Source: Papilionanthe hookeriana x Papilionanthe teres (Eukaryota > Streptophyta > Magnoliopsida > Asparagales > Orchidaceae). Taken from it: a stretch of 64,000 bases of DNA. Positions 13,406 to 24,620 of this stretch are shown piece by piece. Each line of letters starts with the position of its first letter. Position 1 is the stretch's first letter. The notes beneath the pieces are model-generated. The model did not search any database and was not told the origin of the DNA. It saw only the letters and a list, made by a program, of their open reading frames with translations. The position numbers and the translations under genes are program-made. The DNA lies in assembly GCA_022702705.1 (NCBI GenBank), contig JAKZJZ010000059.1, forward strand, positions 1-64,000, given 5' to 3'.

Positions 13406-14997
13406 CCCTCTCTCCCTCCTTCCGTCCCCCTCACTCTCTCTCTCTCACTCTGACCTACTCTATTGCCTTCTCTCTCTCTACTCTCTCTAACTTATCTTTC
13501 TCCTCTCTCACTTCTCTCTCTCTCAGTCTTTCTTCCTCTTCTTCTCTCTCCATACCTCCCTCTCTCTTTCCCTCCATCTCTCTCTATTCTCTTTCTCACA
13601 CACTTCCACCCTTTTCTCTCTCTTCCTTGCTATCTCTTACTCACTTCTCTCTACCACTATATCATTCTCATTCTCCCCCTTCCTCTTTCTCATTCTCACC
13701 CTCCCCCTCTCTCGCTTATCCTCCTTCCCTCCTTCACTCTATCCATTCCTACCTCTCTCACTTAAGTACTTCTCACACTTTATTTTACTCTTTCCCTCTA
13801 TCGCCCCCTCTCTTCATTCCCTCTTTTCACTCACTTTCCCTCTCTCTCCTCTCTTAAATCCATCCTTCCTTACCTCAAGTTGTCTCTCCTCTTCTCTCTC
13901 TTTCTATCTTTTCCAACTTCTTTTTTATTATATTTCTCTCTCACCCTCTCTATATCTCGCTCTATCTTCTCACTCATTCTTTCTCACACTCCTCACTCTA
14001 CACGTACCTCTTCTTTCTACTTATATATTGCTATCTCCAAATATCTCACTCCACCTTTTCATCAATAAATATCTCTCTCTCCCCTCTCTTCCTCCCTTAC
14101 CTTCTCTCTCTCTCCCTATAACTCTCTTGTCGTCTCTGTCTTCTCTCTATCTCTCATTTACTCTTTCTTTCTCTTATTCTATCTCCCTCCGTCACTCTCT
14201 TGTGCCCTCCATCTCTCTTTCAGCCATAAAGCTCTTCTCTGTCCCCTTCGCACTCTCCTACTCTTCCCTCCTTCACTTTCTCTCTCTCACTTTTTCTCAC
14301 TTCTATGTCTATCTCACACTTATTCTCCCTCCCTCTCTCACACACACACTCTCTTTCTCTCCTTTATTGCCTCTCTCTCTCAGGTATTCTCTCTCTTTCT
14401 CTCACTCTGTTCTTTCTCTTTCTTTCTTCTCTCATTTCACTCACTCTCATCTTTCTCCTCCATTCATGAATAACTCTCAACTCTTTCTCTATTATCCTCT
14501 CCTCTTGTCTCTCTTTCTTTATTCTTCACCCTCTATCTATCTCTTGTTCTCTCAAACATAGTTCTCATTATCTCTCTTACTCTATTCTCTCCCATATCAC
14601 CCACTCCCCATCTTTCTCCTTCACTCTTGAATCACTCGCTATGAATCTCTCTCCTCTACTCTCCTCTGATCACTCTTTCTATTTGTCTCACCCTCACTCT
14701 ATCTACCTCATACTCTCTCACACACTGTTTCAATTTTCCTCGTCATCTTTATCTCTCTTACTACCACTTTCTTTCAAGCTCATTCTCACACTCTTCTCAC
14801 TTCCTCTACCTTTAACTCTCCTTTTCTCTCTCTACTTCTTTTTTAATCTTCCTGTATCTCCCACTTGTTCTTTCCATCCCTCTCTCTCTCCCTCTCTCTT
14901 GCTTCCTCCCTTTCTATCTCTCTCTCTCTCACCTTACAACTCTCTCTCTCTCACACCTTACAACTCTCTCTCTTCTCTCTTTCTCATCTTTTGCTTA
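13403..14997 (-). repeat. Alpha block, inverted (pyrimidine on +)
   Basis: The first 540 bases are a close reverse-complement copy of 422-983. They share rare words such as CACTTAAGTACTTCTCACAC and CTCTATCGCCCCCTCTCTTC. From about 13,945 the block continues as generic alpha (ACTCTACACGTACCTC), whereas the partner arm enters gamma. No gene is seen. Confidence 0.85.
13406..13942 (-). repeat. Inverted-repeat pair A, right arm
   Basis: Mirror of 422-983; paired coordinates add up to 14,364-14,389 throughout, so few indels separate the arms. Confidence 0.85.
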
Positions 14998-15001
14998 TGA
15001 A
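14995..15001. other. Polarity flip 2 (pyrimidine to purine)
   Basis: TTTGCTTATGAAGAGAGG marks the change; alpha on both sides but in opposite orientation. Confidence 0.93.
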
Positions 15002-15342
15002 GAGAGGTAGGAAAGGAGAGAGTGAGGGAAAGGGCAAGGCAGTACGAGAGAGAGAGAGTGTGTGTGTGTGAGGGAGAATAAGTTTGAGATAGACATAGAA
15101 AGTGAAAATAAGTGAGAGTAGTTGAAAGAGAGAAGAATGGAAGAGAGTTAGAGAGATATGGAGGGCACGAGAGAGAACAAATGAAAAAAAGAGTGAAAGA
15201 CAGAGAGAAGAAAGAGAGAAAATAGAGAGAAATAGGTACGGAGAGAGAGATGGTAAGAGAGGAAAAGAGGTGGGAGAGAGATATATATAACTTGATGAAA
15301 AGACAAAGTAAGAGATAACAGGAGAGAAAATTAGATGTAGAC
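15000..15342 (+). repeat. Short alpha fragment, purine on +
   Basis: This 340-base purine-on-plus insert lies between two pyrimidine blocks. It holds the alpha run with GTGTGTGTGTGAGGGAG and GAGATAGACATAGAAAG, as at 19,970 and 55,250. It ends at the flip near 15,343. Confidence 0.75.
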
Positions 15343-15346
15343 CCAT
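15341..15346. other. Polarity flip 3 (purine to pyrimidine)
   Basis: GATGTAGACCCATGCTCTC; an alpha fragment joins gamma. Confidence 0.93.
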
Positions 15347-17000
15347 GCTCTCTCACTCAGTCTCTCTCACATGAATCTTCTCTTGCCATCCCTTCTCTTC
15401 ATCTTATGTTTCCATCTATAATTCTCTACTAGTAACTCTTTCGCCCTCTCTCTTACAATCTCTCCTTCCAACTCTTTACACTCTCTCTTTATTTCTTTCC
15501 CTTTCTTTTCTATCTCTCCAGTCCTTCCCTCTCTTGCTTTTCTATCTATCTCCTCACTCTCACACAGACGCACACTTTATCTATCTCTTCACTCTCTCCC
15601 TCTCTCTTTTCCTCTCTCTCTCTCTCTCACTCTCAATTGCCCTTCCATGATTCGTCACTTTGTCTCTATCTCTCTCTCTCTCTTATGCACTCCCTCCTCA
15701 TTTTCTCCTTCCCTCCTTCCCCATCCCTCCCTCTCTCTCTCGCTCACTTTCTCTCCCACTCTCATTCACTATCACTCTCACTCTTGCTCTCTCTCAAACT
15801 TGCTCTATTTCCCTCTCTCTCTCTTACTTATACGTTCTTTCAGTCTCTCCCTCCATCTCTCTCTATCTTCCTCTCACTCTCTCATCTAGTGCACTTCTCT
15901 CTTTATCATTTTCTCTCACATTTTATCCAGTACCTCTTGCTGTTGTACCCCCTCTCTCAGTCTCTCATTCACCTTTTCTCTCTTTATATCTTTTCTCTAA
16001 CTCACCCATGCTCTCTCACTCAATCTCTCTCAAATCGTTTCTCTTGTTATCCTTTTTCTCTCTATCTTTTATTTCACTCTATCATTCTCTACTACTAACT
16101 CTTTCTCCCTCACTCTTATAATCACTCTTCCCTTCCTCTCTCCTTCCAACTCTCTTTATCTCTACCCTCTCTCTTTGTCTCTGGATCTCTCCCTCTCCTT
16201 CTTTCACACTTACTCTTTCCCTACCTCCCTCTCTCACCTTCTTTCTATCTCCATCTCTCTATTCTCACTCTGATTAACCTCTCACTTTGTCTTTTCATTC
16301 CCTTCCTTTCACACTATTCTCTCTCTCTCGCTATGTCTCTCTCTCCCTCCCTCACTCACTCACTACCTTACACTCTATTTTCTTTTATATACCTCTCTTT
16401 CTCTCTTTCACACTCTCCACAATTTTCTCCTTTTTGCTCTCTATCCCCCACTTTTTCACTCTCTCTCCCGCTCTATCTCTCTTTCTATTACTTCATTATT
16501 CTCTCTCCTTCTCTAAAGTCCTTTATATTATACTCTAATTCTCTATTACCCCTCCTCCTATCTTATCTCTTTCTCTCTTTCCTTTTCTTGTTTATCTCTG
16601 TCGTCCCTCCCTCTCTTGCTTTCTATCTCCTCACTCTCACATAAATGCACACATTCTCTATCTATCTCCTCATTGACTTTTCCCTCTTTCTTTCCCTCTC
16701 TCTCTTCATAATTCTCTATTGCCCTTCCACGATCCTTCGTCTCTCTCTCTATCTCTCTTATACCCTCCCTCCCTTCCTCCATACCTCCTTCCCCATCGGT
16801 TCCTCTCTCTCGTAAACTTTATATCTCATTCTTATTCTCTCTCACTCTCACACTCAATCATGCTCTATTTTCCTCCCTCTCATACTTGCGCTATCTTTCA
16901 GTCTCTATCTCCATCTCTCTCTATCTTCCTCTCTCACTTTGTCATATTGAGCCCTTCTCTCTATATATTTTTCTCTCACTTTATATCTTATATCACTTGC
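15346..17000 (-). repeat. Gamma block, inverted (pyrimidine on +)
   Basis: It carries gamma markers CTGATTAACCTCTCAC (about 16,271), CTCACCCATGCTCTCTCAC and CTTTTTGCTCTCTATCCCCC, matching 45.4-46.0 kb directly and 1-421 and 26.5-27.0 kb in reverse. No gene is seen. Confidence 0.8.
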
Positions 17001-17003
17001 ACG
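16998..17003. other. Polarity flip 4 (pyrimidine to purine)
   Basis: TATCACTTGCACGAGAGAAG; gamma joins alpha-like sequence. Confidence 0.93.
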
Positions 17004-17879
17004 AGAGAAGAGAAGAGGAAAAGAGAGATGGGGGGATAGTGAGATGAGAGAGAAGCGAAAGAGAGTGTGAGAGAGAGGGATAAATACAAAGAAATAGAGA
17101 GTGTAGGAAGGAGAGGGAGGGAAAGAGAGAGGGAGAGATAAAGAGAGTGACAAAAAGAATGGAGGGAGAATGAAAGAGAGATGGAGGTAGAGAGAGGAAG
17201 AGAGATACGAAAAGAGATACCAAAAGAGAACTTCTCCATGAGAAAAGGAGAAAGAGAGAGAGGTTTGGAGAGCACAGGAGTGGGCGGGGTAGTGAGAAAG
17301 AGTGGAAGAAAGAATGAGAGAGAGAGAGAGATGAGAAAGAGAAAATAGAGAAAGCAAGAGAGTTGCAGGGTGAGATAGTGTTGGTAGAAGAGGAGGAGAA
17401 GGAGAAAGAGAGTATGTGAGAGAGATAAAGAATGGGATGAACTAGATAATGATAGATATAGAGATAGAGCAAAAGAGAAACAGATAAAAAGGAGGTTGGA
17501 GAGAGAGATCAGAATGAGAAAGAGCTTGAAAAAAAGAGACATGATGAGGCGGATAAAGAGTGAGAGAGATATATAGATAGACAGAGGGTGATCAAAAGTG
17601 AGAGGAAAGTAAATGAGAGTGGCTGAGGCAATGTATTTAGGAAAGGAGAGAGAGTGGGAGTGAGTGAGAAGAGAGAGCAAGATAAGGGGCAAGAGTGAGA
17701 GAAAATAGAGTTAGGAAGGGAAAAAGCGAGGAAAGGAGGGAGGGCACGAGTGAGGGGGAAAAAGAGAGGGAGAGTGAGATTGAAATGGTGTAGAGAGAGG
17801 GAGAGTGAGATTGAAATGGTGTAGAGAGAGGGAGAGAGTGAGAGAATGAGCAAGAGAGAAGAATGAGAGAGAAAAGATT
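17001..17879 (+). repeat. Diverged alpha-like block, purine on +
   Basis: Alpha-like words are present (TTCTCCATGAGAAAAGG near 17,230, GAGCTTGAAAAAAAGAG near 17,520), but the whole is too diverged to place confidently. It includes GGGCGGGG near 17,283, rare in this array, and a 31-base tandem duplication at 17,771-17,832. Confidence 0.65.
17771..17832 (+). repeat. 31-bp tandem duplication, two copies
   Basis: The 31-base unit containing GATTGAAATGGTGTAGAG occurs twice in a row without change, showing a recent local duplication. Confidence 0.95.
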
Positions 17880-17882
17880 TAT
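17877..17882. other. Polarity flip 5 (purine to pyrimidine)
   Basis: GAAAAGATTTATCTCTCTTT; alpha-like sequence joins delta. Confidence 0.93.
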
Positions 17883-19080
17883 CTCTCTTTACTGTCTTAT
17901 ATCTCTATGTCTTTCATCCCTCTACTTTTGTCGTGTCCCTTATCTCTTTCTCATGCTCTCTATTCTCTTCCTTCACCTCTGCTCTCATCATATATCTCTC
18001 TTCTAGCTATCCCAGGAATACTCTATCTCTCTATCTTGCATCTATCTCCTCTCACTGTCTCTGTTTTTTTATCCCTCAACATGTCTCTTCCTCTCTCTTG
18101 CATTCTCCATCACTTTATCTCTCGCCCTCCCTCGGCCTCACTCTCTCTCCCTCTCAAAATCTCATTCTGACTTTGTATCTCTCTCTCTATCACTTTCTCT
18201 TTTCATCACTTCCTATTACTCTCTCCCTCTCATCCCTCACTCTCTATTTCTCACTCTCGCTATCTCTCTTGCACTATTATATATATCTCTCTCCTTCTCT
18301 ATCACTCTTTTAACCCTCTTATTCTTTCACTATCTCTAAATCTTTCTCAAAACAGCTATATGCTCTCTCTCCCTAAATCTATTTCTCTGTCTCATTCCTG
18401 TTCACCAAACCATTCTATCTCCCTCTCTCATTCTCTCTCCCTCTCGCTCGCTCTCATGCACACACTCTCTATCTCAGTTTTTCTCTTTTGCTCTCTCTTT
18501 CTCTCTCACCATCTCACTCTATACTTTTCTCCTCCCTCTCCTGTGCTCTCTCTATCTCTCTCTCACTCTCTCCCTCCCTGCCCTATTCTTTCTCTCTTAC
18601 TATCTATCCCTATCTCTTCATCTCACTCCCTCTCTCGCCCTCCTTCATTTCTAGCTCCATCTCTCGCACTCTCGCTCTTTATATATCATTCACTCTCCAT
18701 ATCTCTCTTTCTTTTTTCTTTTTCTCTTTTTCATCATTCTCTGTCCCCTCTCTTGCTCTGAATATCTCTCACAATCACTCTCTTATTCTCTATTCCTCTT
18801 TTTATCTCTCTCTCGTTTCTTTCTCTCTCCTTTTTATTTCTCACTTTCTCCCCTCTATTGCTCTAGTTCCCTCCATCTCTCTGTCACTCACTCTCCCTCA
18901 CTCTCCCTCTCTCTACCTCTCTCTTTCTCTTTCCCCTTCTCTATCTCTCTCCTCTCTCTCACACACCTCACAAAATCTCTCTCACACTCTCTCTATCACA
19001 CTGAATCTCTCTCACAATCACTCTCTTACATTCTTTCATTTGTTATCTGTCTCTTGCAATCTTACTCTTACCACTCCATC
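17881..19080 (-). repeat. Delta block, pyrimidine arm, copy 1
   Basis: It matches 47,630-48,765 directly, sharing CTATCTCTTTCTCATGCTC, CTAGCTATCCCAG and CAAAATCTCATTCTGAC. It ends at the conserved polarity flip CATCGACTAAGATCAAG. No gene is seen. Confidence 0.85.
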
Positions 19081-19086
19081 GACTAA
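19078..19086. other. Polarity flip 6, delta type
   Basis: CATCGACTAAGATCAAGAG; the same flip with the same flanks recurs at 48,762-48,771. Confidence 0.96.
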
Positions 19087-19640
19087 GATCAAGAGATAGA
19101 ATTTTGGAGAGGGAAGGAGAGATAGAAAATACGAGGGAGAAAGAGGACATGAAGATAGAGAAGGGAGATAATAGCGTGAGAAGAGAGAAAAGGGGAGGGA
19201 GTGAATGAGAGAGTGATATACAAATTATGAGAGAGGAAGTTATAAGATGGAGGAAGAAAGAAGGAGCAAGCGATCAACAGTGAGAAGGGAGAGAGAGGGA
19301 GTGAGAGAGGGAGTGACTGAAAGAGGTAGGGAAAGAGCATGAGATAAAAAAAAGAGCAAGAGAGAAAAGAGAGAACAAAAGAATAGAAGAGAGATATAGA
19401 TTGAGAAATATTGAGTTAGAGAACAAGAGAGAGGGGGATAGAAGCAGGGAGACAAACTAGACAGAAAGTGAGAGAGCAAGAGAGAGCTAGAAGACAAAGT
19501 GAGAGAATAGAGAGTGAAAAAGTGAGAAAGATTTAGAATAGAGAGAAAGGAAGCGAGGAGGAGATAGAGAGCTAGAGAGAATGATATAGAGTAGAAGATA
19601 GAAAGAAAAGAGAAGGAAATATATATAAAATGAAAAAGAG
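19085..19640 (+). repeat. Delta block, purine arm, copy 1
   Basis: It matches 48,770-49,270: ATTTTGGAGAGGGAA, GAGAGTGATATACAAATTATG and GGGGGATAGAAGCAGGG recur there with few changes. Copy 2 lacks about 55 bases near 19,376-19,430. No gene is seen. Confidence 0.85.
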
Positions 19641-21021
19641 AAAATTAGAGAGAGAGCGAGAGAGAGAAGAGCTAAAGAGAGATGGAGAGAGATAGAGAAG
19701 CGAGAGTGGCATAAGAGAGATAAAGAGAAACTATATTTAAGAGAGCAAGAGACAAATAGAGTGAGTGTGAGGCTGAAAGAAAGAGAGACGAGAGGAGAGA
19801 AGAGATAAAGAGTTTGGGAGTAATTCATGAGCGGAAGAGAAAGATGTGAGTTAGTTAAATGAGAGAAAAAAAGAAAAAGAACAGAGTGAGAGAAAGAGAG
19901 AGAATACATGAGGAAGAGATGTAGGAAAGGAGAGAGTGAGGGAAGGAGGAAAGGAGGGCAAGAGATGTGTGTGTGAGAGAGAGGGAGGGAGAATAAGTGT
20001 GAGATAGACATTGAAGCGAGGAAAGTGAGAGGGAGTAAGTGAAAGAGAGAAGAATGGGAGAGAGTGAAGGAGAGAAAGAGAAGATCTATATGACTGAGAG
20101 AGAGATGGAGGGCATGAGAGTGTGAGGGAGGGAGAGAAAACTAGAGAAATAAAGACATAGAGGGAGAGAAGAGAGAGGAAGATAGTGAGGGCAAAAGAGT
20201 TGTTGGGAGAGAGAGATGGTAAGGACGGATAAGAGGGAAAGAGAGAGATTTATATTATGAAAAGATAGAATGAGATATATAGAGAGAGCACTATAGAAGT
20301 AGATAGAAGAGGTACATGTAGAAAGAGGAGTGTGAGAAAGATCTTAAAAGAAAGTGTGAGAAGAGATAGCGGGAGAGAGACGAAGAGAAATATACATAGG
20401 GTGAGAGAGATATATAAATAACCAGAGGTTAGAAAAGATATAGAGAGAAGTGGAGAGACAGAGTGAGGTCGGGAAGGATGGATTCAAGAGAGGAGAGAGA
20501 GGGGGAGTGAGTGAAAAGAGAGAATGAAGAGAGGGGGATAGAGGGAAACAATAGAAGAAAGTGAGAGAGATACTTAAGTGAGAGAGGTAGGAATGAATGG
20601 ATGAAGGAGGTAATGAGGATAAGTGAGAGAGGGGGAGAGTGAGAATCAGAGAGAGGAAGGGGGCGAATGAGAGTGAGATAGAGGTATAGAGAAGTGAGTG
20701 AGAGAGAGCAAGAAAGAGAGAGAAAATGATGAGAGAGAGTGAGAAAGAGAAGAGCTCCATGTGTGAGAGAGAGATGGAGGGCAAGAGAGGGATGTATGGA
20801 GAGAGAAGAAGAGGAAGAAATAGAGAGAGAGAGAGAGAAGTTAGAGAAGAGATAGATAAGTTAGAGAGAAGAGAGAGGGCAATAGAGAAGGCAACAAAGT
20901 AAAATATAGTGAGAGAGAGTGAGGGGGATAGAGGGAGGGAGAGAGGGAGATAAGCATGGAAAGATGGAGTGAGAGATATAGAGAAAGAAAAAGAGAAGTA
21001 GAGAGAAAGAAGGAGAATGAC

Positions 21022-23301
21022 GTAGAGATAATGAAAGTAGGGTGTGAGAAAGAGATTGAAATAAGGAGAGAGAAGAGAGAGAGATGAAGAGGCAAATAGA
21101 AAGTGTGTGTGAGAGATCGAGACATTGAAAGAATGAGTGAGGCAAATAATAAGGGAAAGAAGAGGAGATGAGAGATAAAGAGAGGAAGTGATTGATTCAA
21201 GAGAGCAGGAGAGAGCTATGGAGTGGGTGAGAAGAGAGATAAAAGAGAGAGTGAGAGAGAGGGCAAGAGTGAGAGAAAGAGAGATAATTCATAAGAGAGA
21301 ATAGTAGGAAATGTGAGAGTGAGAGGAGGAGAAAGAAAGGGCAAATGAGGGAGGGAGGGAGTGGGAGAGAGGAGGGAGAACGAGAGTGAGATGGAGGTGG
21401 AGAAAATTAGAGAGAAATAAAAGATTGGGAGAGAGAGAAAGAGAAGAGATCTATGAGAAAGGTAGAGAGGAAGACAGAATGAGAGAAAGAAAAAGAGATA
21501 TAGAAGTAGAAGAAGAGAGGGAAGAGAAGGATGAGATAGAGAGAAGGTAAAGAGAGCAAAAGAGTTGTTGGATGAGAGAGAGATGGTAAGATAGAAAGAG
21601 AGGGTGAGAGAGCAAGAAAGAGATCAATATTGGGATGGAAAGAGAGATTGAGAGATATAAAGGCAAAATAGAAGACAAAGAACAAGTCGTAGATGGAGAG
21701 AGAAGAGTATGAAAAAGAGCTTGAAAGAAAATGACAGAGAAAGATGAGGAGACAGGTATAGACAGTGAGAGAGAGATAGATATTGGAGGTTAAGGTAGGA
21801 ACCTGGGAATGAGGGGGAAAGTTAAAAGAGAGAAGAGAAAGATGAAGAAGAGGGTGAGAGAGTTAAGAAAATTGTTAAAGAGAGAAGGAGAGTGAGGGAG
21901 AGCGAGCGTTAGAGAGAGCAAAGAGTAGAAGAAAGTGAGAGAGATATAGGAATAGATAAAGGAGTGAAGGAGGGAAGGAGGGTAAGACATAGGGGGAGAG
22001 TGAGAGTGAGAAAGAGAAAGGGGGAGAATGAGAGTGAGATAGAGGTAGAGAGAAGTGAGTGAGAGAGAGCGAGAAAGAGAGAGAAAAGAGTGAGAAAGAG
22101 AAGAGTTGCATAAGAGAGAGAGATGGAGGGCAAGAGAGAGGGAGGTAGGGAGAGAGAAAAAGAGAAAGAAAGTGAGAGAGAGAAGCGGAACAAGAGAAAG
22201 ATACGTTAGAGAGAAGGAGAGAGGGAAAATAGAGACAACAATAGAGTAAGAGCAAGAGAAAACTAGAGATAGCAGAAGAGAAGTAAAGAAAGAGAGAAGG
22301 GTGTGAGAAAATGATTGAAATTAAGAGAGAGAAGAGAGAAATGAAGGAGATAAAATTGAAAGGCGAGAGTGAGAGCAAGAAGGAAGCAAGAGAGAGGGAG
22401 AGAGGGATGGAAAGAGTGAGTGAGAGAAAGCTTGGAAGAAAGAGGATTTAATAAAGATAGTGATGAGGAAGAAGGTAGAAATTGTGTGTGAGAGAGCTAG
22501 AGATAGATAGAGTGATGGTAATTCCAATAGAAAGAGAGACGAGAGGATTGAAGAGGAGAGAAAGAGGTTGTAAGTGATTTAATATTGGAGGGGAAAGATG
22601 TGGAGTGAGTGAAATGAGAGAGAAAAGAAAGAGAAAGAACAAAGTGAGAGAAAGAGAGAGAATACATAAGGGAGAGAGGGAGGAAAGGAGTGAGTGAGGG
22701 AAGGATAAAGGGAGGGCTCAGTGACTAAGAGAGAGATGGAGGGCACGAGAGAGTAAGGGAGAGAAAGAGAAGAGCTCAATGATGACTGAAAAAAAGGTGG
22801 AGGGCACGAGAGAGTGAGGGGGGAGAATAAAGAGAAAGAAAGAGAGACAGAGAGAGAACAAAGAGTGAAAGAGAGAAGATAGATAGAAGATAAAGATGGC
22901 AAGAAAGAGTTGAAGGGAGAGAAAATAAAGAGTGAAAGAGAGAGAGAGAGAGAGAATACAGAGAAAATATAGAGAGGACAAGAGACGTGTAGGAAGAGAG
23001 AGAGATGGTAAGAAAGGAAGAGAGGGGAGAGAGTGAGATATACTGATGAAAAGATAGAGAGATATATGAGAGAGCAAAATAGAAGTATATAGAAAAGGTA
23101 CGTGCAGAGAGAGGAGTGTGTGAAAGATCTTGAAAGAAAGTGAGAGAAGAGAGAGCGAGAGAGAAATGAAGAGATGATAGAGAGGGTGAGCGAGATATAT
23201 AAATAGAAAGAGTTGAGAAAAATAGAAAGAGAGAGAAGAAGAGAGACAGCGTGAGGCAGAGAGAGATGCATTCAAGAGAGGAGAGATAAAGGGAGTGAGT
23301 G
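21022..23301 (+). repeat. Inverted-repeat pair B, left arm
   Basis: Reverse complement of 24,171-26,493. Paired coordinates sum to about 47,473 at the inner edge and 47,515 at the outer edge. The inner edge is exactly the flip at 23,302. Confidence 0.87.
22718..22830 (+). repeat. Local duplication of ~57 bp
   Basis: CTCAGTGACTAAG followed by GGAGGGCACGAGAGAGT recurs about 57 bases later as CTCAATGATGACTG plus the same GGAGGGCACGAGAGAGT. The doubled form recurs at 52,385-52,490 and inverted at 24,670-24,760, so it tags these three alpha copies as close relatives. Confidence 0.85.
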
Positions 23302-23304
23302 ATC
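23300..23304. other. Polarity flip 7 (purine to pyrimidine)
   Basis: GAGTGAGTGATCTATCTATC; inner end of the left arm of pair B, mid-unit in alpha. Confidence 0.95.
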
Positions 23305-23935
23305 TATCTATCTCCTCACTTCTCTCTTCCTCTCTTTTTTCCTCTCTCTATTCATCGGTCTCTATTGCCCTTTCTCGATCCTTCACTTTGTCTCTCTCCA
23401 TCCATCTCTCTTTTACCCTCCCTCCCTCCCTCCATCCCCATCATTCCCTCTCTCTCGCACACTTTCTATCTCTCTATCATTCTCTCTCACTCTCGCTCTT
23501 GCTCTCTCTCTCTTAGTTCTGCTTTATTCCCCTCCCTCTCTCTTTCTTGCACTTTCTTTCAGTCTCTCCCTCCATTTCTATATCTTCCTCTCACTCTCTC
23601 ACATGGAGCCCTTCCTCTACATCTTTTTCTCTCACTTTATATCCTATACCTCATGCTATTGTACCCCAACTCTCATGCTCTCATTCTCCTTATCTCTCTT
23701 GATATCTCTATTTTTCTCCCATACTATCTCACTCAATCTCTCTCAAATTTTCGTCTCTTGCTATCATTTCTCTTTCTCGTATATTTCCCTCTACAATTCT
23801 CTACTGCTAACTCTCACCCTCTCTCTTAAAATCTATCCTTCCAGCTCTCAATCTCAACCCTCGCTATTCGTCCCTCAATCTATCCCTCTCCTTCTTGCTC
23901 ACTCATTCTCGTACCTCCCTCTTTCTTTCCCTCCA
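23303..23935 (-). repeat. Gamma fragment (pyrimidine on +), spacer of inverted repeat
   Basis: It carries gamma words (GATCCTTCACTTTGTCTCTC, TCTTTCAGTCTCTCCCTCC). It fills most of the 870-base spacer between the 2.3-kb inverted arms and grades into alpha by about 23,940. No gene is seen. Confidence 0.7.
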
Positions 23936-24589
23936 TCAATCTCTCTCTCGCTTGTGAAGGAGCTCTTTTCTTTCTCACTCTCTCTCACTCTTTTCTCTCT
24001 CTTTATTGTTCTCTCTCACTCACTTCTCTCTACCTCTATCTCACTCTCATTCTCCCCTTTCTCTCTCTTGTTCTCACTCTCCCCCTCTCTCTTACTCTCC
24101 TCTCACACTTTTTTATTATCACTTTCTTCTACACTTGCCTTCTCTCGTGTTCTCTCTTCATTCTCTTCTCTCACTCACTCCCTTTATCTCTCCTCTCTTG
24201 AATGCATCTCTCTCTGCCTCACTTCATCTCTCTTCTTCTCTCTCTTTCTATTTATATATCTCACTCACCCTCTCTATACGTCTCTTCATTTCTCTCTCAC
24301 TCTCTCTTCTTTCTCTTTCTTTCAAGATCTTTCACACACTCCACTCTCTACATGTACCTCTTCTATCTACTTCTATTTTGCTCTCTCATATCTCTCACTC
24401 TATCTTTTTATTAGTATATCTCGCTCTCTCCCCTCTCTTCCTCTCTTACCATCTCTCTCTCTCCCTACAAGTGTCTTTCCCTCTCTATCTTTTCTCTTTA
24501 TTCTCTCTCTCTCTCTTTCACTCTTTATTCTCTCTCCCTACAATTCTTTCTTGCCCTATTTATCTTCTATCTATCTTCTCTCTTTCACT

Positions 24590-24620
<31 letters not shown>

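Larger units (their letters stand above)
17881..23301. repeat. 29.6-kb-offset segmental duplication, copy 1
   Basis: The whole run delta(Y)-flip-delta(R)-alpha is repeated in the same order at 47.63-52.9 kb. Offsets: 29,694 at the start, 29,683 at the flip, about 29,535 at 20,753, 29,669 at 22,718 and 29,596 at 23,268. Confidence 0.87.
19641..23301 (+). repeat. Alpha blocks, purine on +
   Basis: Alpha markers appear at 20,310 (GTACATGTAG), 20,753 (AGCTCCATGTG), 21,447 (AGATCTATGAGAAAGG) and 23,100 (GTACGTGCAG). The run is collinear with 49.3-52.9 kb. Its 3' 2.28 kb is also the left arm of an inverted repeat. It stops mid-unit at the flip at 23,302. No gene is seen. Confidence 0.85.
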
